Below, piece by piece: positions 1 through 7,153 of a DNA stretch of 64,000 nucleotides (position 1 is the stretch's first letter; every line of letters starts with the position of its first letter). A program made the translations under genes and the position numbers. Source of the DNA: CAYGVT01 sp964353355 (GTDB lineage: Archaea; Thermoplasmatota; DTKX01; GCA-020343715); NCBI GenBank assembly GCA_964353355.1, contig CAYGVT010000070.1, forward strand, positions 83,890-147,889. Reading direction: 5' to 3'. Below the pieces are notes generated by a model. The model worked only from the letters and a program-made list of their open reading frames with translations, did no database searches and was not told the origin of the DNA.

Positions 1-60
1 CTGCTGCTGTTCCGCATCGACCGCCGGTGGCGCGGCGACACGTTCACCATGTCCGCTTGA
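1..60 (+). CDS. C-terminal end of an unidentified protein (partial)
   Basis: Frame 1 is open from the window edge to a TGA at 58-60 and encodes 19 residues, starting with a leucine run and followed by an Arg-rich stretch. This would fit the last membrane helix and cytoplasmic tail of a membrane protein. The rest lies outside the window, so no function can be assigned. A promoter-like element begins about 35 nt further on, which supports a gene boundary here. The only evidence is an open frame that ends at a sensible place. Confidence 0.35.
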   Translation: MLLFRIDRRWRGDTFTMSA

Positions 61-95
61 CCCCGTCGCCGGTGCCTCCGCACGCGCCTCCGCAG

Positions 96-104
96 CTTTA
101 TGTA
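96..104 (+). promoter_or_regulatory. TATA element for the membrane protein gene at 127
   Basis: CTTTATGTA is an A/T island in very GC-rich sequence, centred about 27 nt before the ATG at 127. That is the spacing expected for an archaeal TATA box driving a leaderless transcript, and it argues for the ATG at 127 over the one at 100. Confidence 0.4.
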
Positions 105-126
105 CCGCCATCCCCATCGACGGCCC

Positions 127-732
127 ATGGACCCCCAGGTGCACCGCGTCACGGTGTGGTGGGGCACCTTCGCGACCGCGCTGGTCCTCGCCGCGGTCGG
201 CATCCTCGGCTACCTCACGGCCTCGGGGGGCCTCGATTGGTACCGCACGGACCTGTCGGACGCGTGCGACCTCGGCACGATGGACGTGGGCGACTACGTG
301 CGCGTGGACGGCACAATCGCGCTGAACGCCACCGAGGACGTGGTCGCGCGGGAGGTCGAGGTGGAGAAGGGCCCCTGGACCGTAGAGGAGCGCGAGTGGG
401 AGGTGCCCTTCTTCTACCTCGAGGACGAGCGCGGGGACGCCGTTGAGGTGCTCTGCACCCAGGTCCTAACGACGCGCCCCGGACCGCACGGCGGCGACTA
501 CCACCGGGGCGACGGCGCGTGCGTCGGGGGCTATGTCACGCTCGACAACGCGGGCCGCAAGGCCCTGCGCGCGGACTACGTGGGCAAGCACCCCCTGGAC
601 GCGGCCGCGCGGTTCATCGGCTACTACTACGCGGCGATGGTCGCATCCGGCACGCTGCTGTTCCTGTTCGCCATCGGCCGGCTCTTCCTGGAGCCGCGTC
701 GCAAGTCGGGCAGGGGCTGGCGCGTCGCGTGA
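127..732 (+). CDS. Membrane protein of unknown function with two membrane helices
   Basis: The 201-residue product has a hydrophobic helix near the N-terminus (about residues 8-30), a polar and acidic central domain of about 130 residues with a few cysteines, and a second helix near the C-terminus (about 165-190) followed by an Arg-rich tail. The expected topology is a central extracytoplasmic domain held by two helices; this is inference. I recognise no family. The start at 127 was chosen because a TATA-like element sits about 27 nt upstream; an in-frame ATG at 100 lies inside that element and is less likely. It is convergent with the Tsr3 gene. Confidence 0.7.
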   Translation: MDPQVHRVTVWWGTFATALVLAAVGILGYLTASGGLDWYRTDLSDACDLGTMDVGDYVRVDGTIALNATEDVVAREVEVEKGPWTVEEREWEVPFFYLEDERGDAVEVLCTQVLTTRPGPHGGDYHRGDGACVGGYVTLDNAGRKALRADYVGKHPLDAAARFIGYYYAAMVASGTLLFLFAIGRLFLEPRRKSGRGWRVA

Positions 733-736
733 CGCG

Positions 737-1504
737 TCATCGGCCGCGGCGGCGGCGGTCGCGGCGGCGGCGCCGCCCGCCGCCTGACGCCGCCACGCTC
801 CCGCGCGGGCCCTTCGGCCCCTCCACTGCGAGAGCCCCTTCGTCGCACCCCTGCATAGGGGCCTCCTCCCCGGGGGGTCCCTCGCCCCCGCCCCCCGCCC
901 CCCCGGCGCCCTCGCCGACCTCGCCCTGCTCGAGGTAGAGCCTCTGTATGGCCACGACCTCGGCGCTGTTGGCGGCGCCCGCGTAGTCCTCCAGCGGCTC
1001 GGCGTTGAGCCTGAGGAAGGTGGGGCCCCATGAGTGCACCCGCGCCAGGCGCTCGGCGTGGGCGCCCTCGCCCAGGATGACGAGGGCGGCCATCGCCGCC
1101 TCCAGGCTCGAGAGCCGCATCGACCTGCCGTAGTTGACCGGGTTGGCCGCGAGCAGGAACGGCAGCGCGCGGCTCTCGAGGTTTGCGACCCTGCGCGCGG
1201 CGTCGAAGGTCTCCTCCGCGCGCTGCCAGCTGCAGTCGAGCACGACGATGCCCCGCTTGACCGCGGTGTCGAGGTCCTCCCGCGACAGCGCCTTTTGCGC
1301 GAAAGGGTCGAGCAGCAGCGCCCCCCTCGGCAGCCGGCCGAGGCGGGGCACCTCGATGGCGAGGCCCATGCGCCCCAGTCGCCTGGCGGTGCACCTCTTG
1401 GGGTCGCACTGGCCCGCGTCCCAGACGTAGACGTGCACGCGCTCGCCCGGGGCGAGCTCGTCGCGCACCTGGAACGTGTCGGCCCTGTACTTCCAGCCCT
1501 TCAA
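737..1504 (-). CDS. tsr3: Tsr3 family rRNA aminocarboxypropyltransferase
   Basis: Tsr3 (DUF367) transfers the aminocarboxypropyl group of S-adenosylmethionine to a modified uridine of small-subunit rRNA and acts in ribosome maturation. Family motifs are clear: WDAGQCDPKRCTARRLGR near residue 29, LDCSWQ, LPFLLAANPVNYG and LSSLEAAMAALVILG. Known archaeal members are usually about 160-190 residues and match the first 185 or so here. The remaining 70 residues are a low-complexity Gly/Glu- then Arg-rich tail, an unusual extension that could be a disordered RNA-binding tail. The ATG at 1504 is taken as the start. The gene is convergent with the membrane protein gene, 4 nt apart. Confidence 0.88.
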   Translation of the reverse strand: MKGWKYRADTFQVRDELAPGERVHVYVWDAGQCDPKRCTARRLGRMGLAIEVPRLGRLPRGALLLDPFAQKALSREDLDTAVKRGIVVLDCSWQRAEETFDAARRVANLESRALPFLLAANPVNYGRSMRLSSLEAAMAALVILGEGAHAERLARVHSWGPTFLRLNAEPLEDYAGAANSAEVVAIQRLYLEQGEVGEGAGGAGGGGEGPPGEEAPMQGCDEGALAVEGPKGPRGSVAASGGGRRRRRDRRRRGR

Positions 1505-1543
1505 TTCAGCCCAGGCCCCCCCACCGGACCGCGATCGCGGCCC

Positions 1544-2740
1544 TCACAGGAGCTCCTCGAGCTCCTTGACCACCTCGGGGTACCGCGCCTGGACCATGCG
1601 CAGTATCTCCATGGTGGTCACGCGCTCTATCTTGTAGCCCTGGAGCGCGTCAACGACCTTGTTGAAGATGTCGTCTGAGAGCGTGATGAGCTTCTCCTTG
1701 GCCACGTAGTTGCGGATGAGCTGCTCCTCGCACAGCGCGCGCCAGCCCTTCTCGTAGCGCTGCAGGAAGGCCCTGGAGAAGTCGGACGCGTCGTGGCACT
1801 CCTTCGCGACCCGGCCCGCGACCATGCCGGACTTGACCGCGTTCACGACGCCGCCGCCGGTGATGGGGTCGACCATCCTTCCCGCGTCGCCGACCAGGAC
1901 GATGCCGTCCGCTGTCGTGCTCTCGATGGGGAAGCACACGGACACCGCGCCCGCGACCGTCTCGACGTTCTGGCCCTTCGCCAGGTTCGGGTGGCGGGCG
2001 ATGAACTTGTCCAAGCAGCCCTTAACGGCCGCGCGGCCCGATATCATGGAGAGGTTCACGCCGATGCCGACGTTCGCGGAATCGTCGGACTTGTTGAAGA
2101 CCCAGATGTAGCCGCCCGGGGCCTGCGAGCCCAGGTGGAACTCGTTGAAGTCCGGGTCGATGTCGATGCCGACGAGCTCGTACTGCAGGCACGTGTTGAT
2201 GTCCTTGGGGACGAGCTTGGTTTCGATGCCCGCCCACCGGCCCACCTGGCTCTCGTAGCCGTCCGCGGCCACGACCATCGGGGCCCGGAGCTCGAGCTCC
2301 CTGTCCCAGTGCTTGGCGCGCACGCCCGCGACCGCGCCCCTCGCGTCCTTGAGCACCGCGGTGGCGGCGCACTTGAGGAGCGTCTTGGCCCCTGCGCGCA
2401 CGGCCTGCTCGGCCAGCGTGCGGTCGAACCTGTCGCGGTGCACGACGTAGCCCGTCTCGTTGCCCGCCTGCGACTCGGTCAGGTCGATGGACTTGCCGTC
2501 GGGCGCGACGATGCGCGCGCCCTTGACCTCGTGCGATATCCAGCCGCGGTCGGGCGGGATGCTGACCTCGTCGAGCCAGACCTTGGCGATGCCCTCGCCG
2601 CACCGCACGGGCGCGCCGATCTCCTGGCGCTTCTCTATCATCAGCACGTCGAGGCCCGCCCTCGCGGCCTCCCTGGCCGCCATGCTGCCGCCAGGGCCCG
2701 CGCCCACGACGACCACGTCCCACTCCTGGACCTCCGCCAT
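1544..2740 (-). CDS. Geranylgeranyl reductase family protein (archaeal lipid saturation)
   Basis: This 398-residue flavoprotein resembles digeranylgeranylglycerophospholipid reductase, which saturates the isoprenoid chains of archaeal ether lipids. The N-terminus carries the FAD dinucleotide fold (VVVVGAGPGGSMAA). The family region APVRCGEGI follows, and a second FAD motif (GIVLVGDAGRMVDPITGGG) lies near residue 290. The start at 2740 follows a strong GGAGGGGTGA site that overlaps the end of the ferredoxin gene 2 nt upstream. That ferredoxin is a likely electron donor, since homologous reductases use ferredoxin. The next gene up encodes a tetraether-synthase-like enzyme, so the three form a lipid-modification operon. 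The role is known for the family; the pairing is inferred from context. Confidence 0.92.
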   Translation of the reverse strand: MAEVQEWDVVVVGAGPGGSMAAREAARAGLDVLMIEKRQEIGAPVRCGEGIAKVWLDEVSIPPDRGWISHEVKGARIVAPDGKSIDLTESQAGNETGYVVHRDRFDRTLAEQAVRAGAKTLLKCAATAVLKDARGAVAGVRAKHWDRELELRAPMVVAADGYESQVGRWAGIETKLVPKDINTCLQYELVGIDIDPDFNEFHLGSQAPGGYIWVFNKSDDSANVGIGVNLSMISGRAAVKGCLDKFIARHPNLAKGQNVETVAGAVSVCFPIESTTADGIVLVGDAGRMVDPITGGGVVNAVKSGMVAGRVAKECHDASDFSRAFLQRYEKGWRALCEEQLIRNYVAKEKLITLSDDIFNKVVDALQGYKIERVTTMEILRMVQARYPEVVKELEELL

Positions 2741-2742
2741 GC

Positions 2743-2928
2743 TCACCCCTCCACGTCCTCGAGCGCTCCCACGGGGCACGTCGTCACGCACACCCCGCAG
2801 TGCACGCAGTCGTCGTTGACCCAGACGACGGTCTCGTCGAGGGTCAGGGCGTTCATCGGGCACGTGCCCACGCACGCGCCGCAGTGCATGCATATCGTGT
2901 GGTCGACCGTTATCGTCATCGTTGCCAC
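2743..2928 (-). CDS. 2[4Fe-4S] ferredoxin
   Basis: A 61-residue protein with two classic cluster motifs, CMHCGACVGTCP and CVHCGVCVTTCP, as in bacterial-type 2[4Fe-4S] ferredoxins. It is a soluble electron carrier. Its position between the radical SAM enzyme (30 nt upstream) and the geranylgeranyl reductase (2 nt downstream) suggests it supplies low-potential electrons to one or both; that is inference. The GTG at 2928 is chosen because GGTGA lies about 6 nt before it; an ATG at 2919 is the alternative. Length and spacing are normal for the family. Confidence 0.93.
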   Translation of the reverse strand: MATMTITVDHTICMHCGACVGTCPMNALTLDETVVWVNDDCVHCGVCVTTCPVGALEDVEG

Positions 2929-2958
2929 CCCCTGTCACCTCTCCACCGTGCGCGAGCG

Positions 2959-4641
2959 TCAGCGCGCCTTGCCGGGCGCCGTCACCGGCTTGGAGCTCGC
3001 CTTCCACGCGTTGCCGGCCACCGGCATCTCCCCCTCGATGGACTCGAGGACCTCCTTGGGCACGAGCACGCCCTTGCGGCGGCGCTCCTCCATGAGCCGC
3101 TCCTCGCGCTCGCGGAAGGTCTTGTAGTCCGCGTTGGACATGGCCATCGACTTCTCGACCTGGTCGCGGAAGACCGGGCCCGAGTTGTAGGCGCAGAACG
3201 GGATGATGCGCCCGTCCGGGACCGCGTAGTGGATGACGCACCGCTTGACGCGCTCGATGTCGTAGTTGTACCGGTCCTGGAAGTGCATGCCGCCTATCAT
3301 GAGGCTGCGCCACGTGAAGTGCGAGAGCGCCTTTTTGTCGCCCTCGGTGTAGATGGACTTTATCAGGTCGGACATGCCGATGCCGCCGGGCGACTTGCTC
3401 TTGTCGATGTACTTGCCCACGAGCAACTTGAGCAGCCGGACCTTGGCCGCGCCCTTCAGGCGCGAGCGCTCGATGTCGTCGGCGACCTTCTCGACGTCCT
3501 CGAGCAGGCGCGGCACGTCGATGAAACGCGTCACCGGGATGGGCGTGCCGTCGTCCTCGACGAAGATGAAGGTGGCGATGCCGCAGTGCGCATGGGAGGT
3601 GAAGGCGACCTTGGGGTCGCCCTTGAGAAGCGTGGCGAGCTCCGAGAAGACCGCAACCGACGGCACCGGGAAGAAGTCGTCCTTCGCGAGGAAGTCGGTC
3701 TGCTTGGCGAGGCGGTCGACCAGGTCGGCGAGCGTGAACCGCTTCTGCTCCAGCTCGGACTTGTCGATGCGCCCCGTGAACGCGACGGGCTGGAAGTTGA
3801 CGGCGTGGATGACGTCGATGTTCTTGAGCGCGAAGTTGACGATGTCGCCCACCATGTGGTCGTTGACGGTGTTCACCACCGTCGGCACCAGGCAGATGGA
3901 CATGTGCGGGTTGGCCTTGCGCACGTTCTCGATGGCCCGGAGCTTGACGTCGAGCATGGGCCGGCCTCGGACGGACTTGTACATCTCGTCGTCGAAGCCG
4001 TCGAACTGCAGATAGACCGTGTGGACGCCCGCCTCGACCATGCGCTGGGCGAAGGTCGGGTCCTCGGCAAGTAGCAATCCGTTGGTCGCGACCTGGATCT
4101 GGGAGAAGCCGAGCACCTTGGCCGCGCGCACGGCCTCGAAGAAGTACGGGTAGACCGTCGGCTCGCCGCCCGCGAACTGCACGCTGGGGGTGGGGACGGG
4201 GCGGTTGGCACGCAGGTTGCGCAGCATGTCGAGCACCTGGTCGAACGTGGGCTCGACGATGAAGCCCGACATGTTGGCATTGGCGAAGCACACCGGGCAC
4301 CTGAGGTTGCACCTGTTGGTGAGGTCGACGTTGGCGAGCACGGTGTGGGACTTGTGCATCTGGCACAGGCCGCAGTCGGTCGGGCACTCCTTGGCGTCGG
4401 GCTCGATGGGGTTGAGCACGCCGATGCCGTCGTGCGCCCACCGCTCGACTTTGAGGTAGAGGCCCACGTCCGAGTAGTAGACGTCCTCGAAATGCCCGTG
4501 CTCGGGGCAGTCCTTGACCATCAGGACCTTGCCGTCGCGCTCGATGATGTCGGCCGGGATGATGCCCACGCACTCCGGGCACAGCGACTGGGTGTGCTTC
4601 GGGAGGCCCTTGGGGAGCCCGTACTGCTTGATGACGCTCAT
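2959..4641 (-). CDS. tes: Radical SAM enzyme resembling archaeal tetraether lipid synthase (Tes)
   Basis: The 560-residue protein has the layout of the MJ0619/Tes family, which joins two archaeol chains into glycerol tetraether (GDGT) lipids. An N-terminal metal-binding segment contains SLCPEC and KDCPEHG. It is followed by ECPTDCGLCQMHKSH, then the radical SAM motif CNLRCPVCFANA (CxxxCxxC, near residue 112) and FAGGEPTVYP. Additional cysteines occur in AHCGIATF and IIPFCAYNSG, consistent with the several metal centres known in the family. Homologues were once annotated as pterin methyltransferases, so function rests on family resemblance plus the adjacent ferredoxin and geranylgeranyl reductase. 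A TATA element lies about 44 nt upstream. A TrmB regulator is divergent. Confidence 0.85.
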   Translation of the reverse strand: MSVIKQYGLPKGLPKHTQSLCPECVGIIPADIIERDGKVLMVKDCPEHGHFEDVYYSDVGLYLKVERWAHDGIGVLNPIEPDAKECPTDCGLCQMHKSHTVLANVDLTNRCNLRCPVCFANANMSGFIVEPTFDQVLDMLRNLRANRPVPTPSVQFAGGEPTVYPYFFEAVRAAKVLGFSQIQVATNGLLLAEDPTFAQRMVEAGVHTVYLQFDGFDDEMYKSVRGRPMLDVKLRAIENVRKANPHMSICLVPTVVNTVNDHMVGDIVNFALKNIDVIHAVNFQPVAFTGRIDKSELEQKRFTLADLVDRLAKQTDFLAKDDFFPVPSVAVFSELATLLKGDPKVAFTSHAHCGIATFIFVEDDGTPIPVTRFIDVPRLLEDVEKVADDIERSRLKGAAKVRLLKLLVGKYIDKSKSPGGIGMSDLIKSIYTEGDKKALSHFTWRSLMIGGMHFQDRYNYDIERVKRCVIHYAVPDGRIIPFCAYNSGPVFRDQVEKSMAMSNADYKTFREREERLMEERRRKGVLVPKEVLESIEGEMPVAGNAWKASSKPVTAPGKAR

Positions 4642-4681
4642 CTGAACTCACGGTCCGGGCGCCATAGAGAGGGCCGGAGGA

Positions 4682-4687
4682 TTTATA
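4682..4687 (-). promoter_or_regulatory. TATA box of the tes-ferredoxin-reductase operon
   Basis: On the minus strand this reads TATAAA, in an A/T island within GC-rich sequence. It lies about 41-46 nt before the ATG at 4641, which predicts a leader of about 20 nt. No other promoter is visible for the three lipid genes, so they are probably co-transcribed. Confidence 0.6.
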
Positions 4688-4693
4688 GCTTTT

Positions 4694-4707
4694 GTAGCTT
4701 TAGCTAC
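4694..4707. promoter_or_regulatory. Palindrome in the tes/trmB divergent promoter (candidate operator)
   Basis: GTAGCT-TT-AGCTAC is a perfect 6-bp inverted repeat with a 2-bp spacer. It lies next to the tes TATA box, on its upstream side, in the intergenic region shared with the TrmB-family gene. A regulator bound here would affect both directions. Autoregulation by the divergent TrmB protein is the simplest hypothesis but is not shown by sequence. Confidence 0.4.
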
Positions 4708-4763
4708 TACGTACGGCGCGACCGCCCCCGGGATGGTGCCTGGCGGTAGGTGTGCGCGCCAAT

Positions 4764-4768
4764 GGAGG
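4764..4768 (+). promoter_or_regulatory. Ribosome binding site deciding the TrmB start
   Basis: GGAGG lies 9 nt before the ATG at 4778. This supports that start over an in-frame GTG at 4733, which would add 15 residues unlike the family. Confidence 0.6.
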
Positions 4769-4777
4769 ACGCGACCC

Positions 4778-5587
4778 ATGCTGGACAGCTTCGTGCAGGA
4801 CCTGGGCATCGACATGCGCAAGGAGTTTGAGGTGGCCGCGAGGAACCTGGAGGCCACGGGCCTGTCCTCCTACGAGGCCAAGGCCTACGTCGCGCTGGTG
4901 GCAATGGGCTTCGGGACGGCCGACGAGATAGCGGACCTCGCGCGCATCCCGCGCACGTCCTGCTACAAGGTCCTCAAGGCGCTCGAGGAGAAGGCCTTCG
5001 CCACCGCGACCGCCGGTCGGCCCATCGTCTACCGGCCCGAGGACCCCACGGTCGTCTACGGGCGCATCAAGGCCGGTCTCGACGAGACGTTCGCCAAGCT
5101 CGAGCTGCTGCACGAGGTCGTGCGCGAGAAGGGCTCGCCGCAGCTCATCTTCACCATCACGGGAAGGCCCCGCGTGCTCGACAAGATATCGGAGCTGCTG
5201 AACGTGGCCCGCACCTCCTTCATCATCTCGACGCCCGTCTACTCGGAGCTGCGCTCGACCATAGGCGAGCGCACGCGCCACGCGCTCTCCCGCGGGGTGC
5301 AGGTGACGGTCATAGTCGAGCCAGGCGTGCGGGTCGAGCCGGGCGTGCGCGTCGTGCGCGCCAGCGGGCTCGTGGCCACGGACGTCGTGTCCGACGAGTC
5401 GCTCGCGCTCATCGCCGCCCCTGACCTCTCCGCCTGCGGCTTCTCGGCCAACCCGTTCCTGGCGCAGCACCTGCGCCGCTTCCTCGACATCCTCATCCGC
5501 GAGGGCGAGGGCAAGGGCGATGGTAAGGGCGAGGGCAAGGGCGAGGGCAAGGGCGAGGGCAAGGCAATCAACAGAGCCGAGGGTTAG
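4778..5587 (+). CDS. TrmB family transcriptional regulator
   Basis: The 269-residue protein begins with a TrmB-type winged helix-turn-helix (GLSSYEAKAYVALVAMG, then the recognition region RIPRTSCYKVLKALEEK). A C-terminal effector or dimer domain includes FIISTPVYSELRS. It ends in a charged GEGK-type tail encoded by a 12-bp repeat. TrmB proteins sense sugars or other small ligands and bind near TATA boxes. It is divergent from the tetraether-synthase operon and shares an intergenic palindrome with it, so it may control lipid remodelling. That target is inferred from position only. The ATG at 4778 is favoured by a GGAGG site. Confidence 0.88.
   Translation: MLDSFVQDLGIDMRKEFEVAARNLEATGLSSYEAKAYVALVAMGFGTADEIADLARIPRTSCYKVLKALEEKAFATATAGRPIVYRPEDPTVVYGRIKAGLDETFAKLELLHEVVREKGSPQLIFTITGRPRVLDKISELLNVARTSFIISTPVYSELRSTIGERTRHALSRGVQVTVIVEPGVRVEPGVRVVRASGLVATDVVSDESLALIAAPDLSACGFSANPFLAQHLRRFLDILIREGEGKGDGKGEGKGEGKGEGKAINRAEG
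5503..5564 (+). repeat. 12-bp tandem repeat in the TrmB gene tail
   Basis: Repeats of GAGGGCAAGGGC, one unit with a GAT variant, encode the Gly-Glu-Gly-Lys tail of the regulator. This looks like slippage-prone low-complexity DNA, so copy number may vary between strains. Confidence 0.8.
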
Positions 5588-5653
5588 GGGGCGGGCCGGT
5601 AGGGCGCCCTGGGGCTGACGGACCGTGGCATGGACTGGCGGCGGGCTGTCGCG

Positions 5654-7153
5654 CTAGCCCTTCGTCTGAGGCTGCTTCGCCTGGAGGGCGGCCAGGTCAT
5701 GCCACGTGTAGACCGGGTTGCGTGCGCCGTAGACCTCGTCGACGCGCGTGACGGGCGCGACGTGCGGGGCGGTGCGCAGCAGCTCGGGCTCGCGCTGCGC
5801 CTCGTCCGCGATGGCCAGCATCGCGTCCGCGAACGCGTCGAGCTCGCGCTTGGGCTCGGTCTCGGTCGGCTCGATCATGATGGCCTCATCCACGATGTGC
5901 GGGAAGTAGACCGTCGGCGGGTGGAACCCGTAGTCGATGAGCCGCTTGACAACGTCGAGCGACCGCAGGTTCTGCGCCTTGAACTCGCGGCCGCTCAGCA
6001 CGAACTCGTGCTTGCGCAGCTGCCTGTGCGGCATCGGGTACCGGTCCTTCAGGCGGTGGGCGAGGTAGTTGCTCGAGAGGCACGCGAGCTCGCCCGCGCG
6101 CTTGAGGCCGTCGCCGCCCATGAGCCTTATGTAGGCGTAGGCGCGCACGAGCACCCCCACGTTGCCGTAGAAGCTGCGGACCTTGCCGATGCTCTTGGGC
6201 CGGTCGCTGTCCATGTAGTAGACGTCGTCCTGCTTGGCCACGATGGGCACCGGCAGGAACTTGGCCAGGGGCTCGGCCACGCCCACGGGGCCGGAGCCGG
6301 GGCCGCCGCCGCCGTGGGGCGTCGCGAAGGTCTTGTGCAAGTTGAAGTGCACGATGTCGTAGTTCATGTCGCCCGGGCGCACGCGGCCGACGATGGCATT
6401 GAGGTTCGCGCCATCGTAGTAGAGCAGCGCGCCCTTGTCGTGCAGGATGCGCGCGATGGAGAGCACGTCCTGCTCGAAGATGCCGAGCGTGTTCGGGTTG
6501 GTGAGCATGAACGCGGCCGTCTTGTCGGACACGGCGCGCTCGAGCGCGTCCAGGTCGACGGTCCCGTCCTTGGACGGCAGCTCCACGCAGTCGAAGCCCG
6601 CCATCACGGCCGAGGCGGGGTTCGTGCCGTGCGACGTGTCGGGCAGCAGCACCTCGGTTCTCCTCTCGCCGACGTCGTCGAAATGGGCGCGGACCAGGCG
6701 CATGCCCAGGAACTCGCCGTGGGCGCCCGCGGAGGGCTGGAGCGACACCTCGTGCACGCCGCCGATCTCGCAGAGCATCCGCTGCAGCTCGTACATGATG
6801 CGCAGCAGGCCCTGGACGGAGGCCTCCGGCTGGTGGGGGTGGATGCGCGCGACGCTCGGGTGGGACGCGAGCTGGTCGCAGACCTTGGGGTTGTACTTCA
6901 TGGTGCACGAGCCGAGGGGGTACATGCCGGAATCCACGCCGAAGTTCATTCGGCTGAGCTGCGTGTAGTGCCGCACGACGGTGGGCTCGGCCATCGACGG
7001 TATCGACGGGGGCTCCATGCGGCGCATGCGCTCGGGGACGAACGCCCAGTCGAACGCGGGCTCCTCGGAGATGTGGCAGCAGTCCTGCGCCTCGTCGAGC
7101 TCGTTGAGGAGCGGGACCTGATGGACGGCGGCGTGGTAGCGGGGCGGCGCCAT
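5654..7153 (-). CDS. gcvPB: Glycine dehydrogenase (decarboxylating) subunit 2
   Basis: This is the PLP-binding half of the glycine cleavage system P protein, which decarboxylates glycine and passes the aminomethyl group to the lipoyl H protein. The PLP lysine region HFNLHKTFATPHGGGGPG lies near residue 270, and GMYPLGSCTMKYNP is in the N-terminal third. About 499 residues is normal for the split archaeal type. Its ATG at 7153 overlaps the TGA of gcvPA (TGATG), indicating translational coupling; a GTG one codon upstream is also possible. The H, T and L proteins are not in this window. Confidence 0.95.
   Translation of the reverse strand: MAPPRYHAAVHQVPLLNELDEAQDCCHISEEPAFDWAFVPERMRRMEPPSIPSMAEPTVVRHYTQLSRMNFGVDSGMYPLGSCTMKYNPKVCDQLASHPSVARIHPHQPEASVQGLLRIMYELQRMLCEIGGVHEVSLQPSAGAHGEFLGMRLVRAHFDDVGERRTEVLLPDTSHGTNPASAVMAGFDCVELPSKDGTVDLDALERAVSDKTAAFMLTNPNTLGIFEQDVLSIARILHDKGALLYYDGANLNAIVGRVRPGDMNYDIVHFNLHKTFATPHGGGGPGSGPVGVAEPLAKFLPVPIVAKQDDVYYMDSDRPKSIGKVRSFYGNVGVLVRAYAYIRLMGGDGLKRAGELACLSSNYLAHRLKDRYPMPHRQLRKHEFVLSGREFKAQNLRSLDVVKRLIDYGFHPPTVYFPHIVDEAIMIEPTETEPKRELDAFADAMLAIADEAQREPELLRTAPHVAPVTRVDEVYGARNPVYTWHDLAALQAKQPQTKG

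Noticed and set aside
1544..4651. Single 1035-codon minus-strand frame covering the reductase, ferredoxin and radical SAM genes
   Set aside because: Only its C-terminal 398 codons are a real protein; the rest is an out-of-frame reading of the ferredoxin and Tes-like genes, so it is not a fusion.
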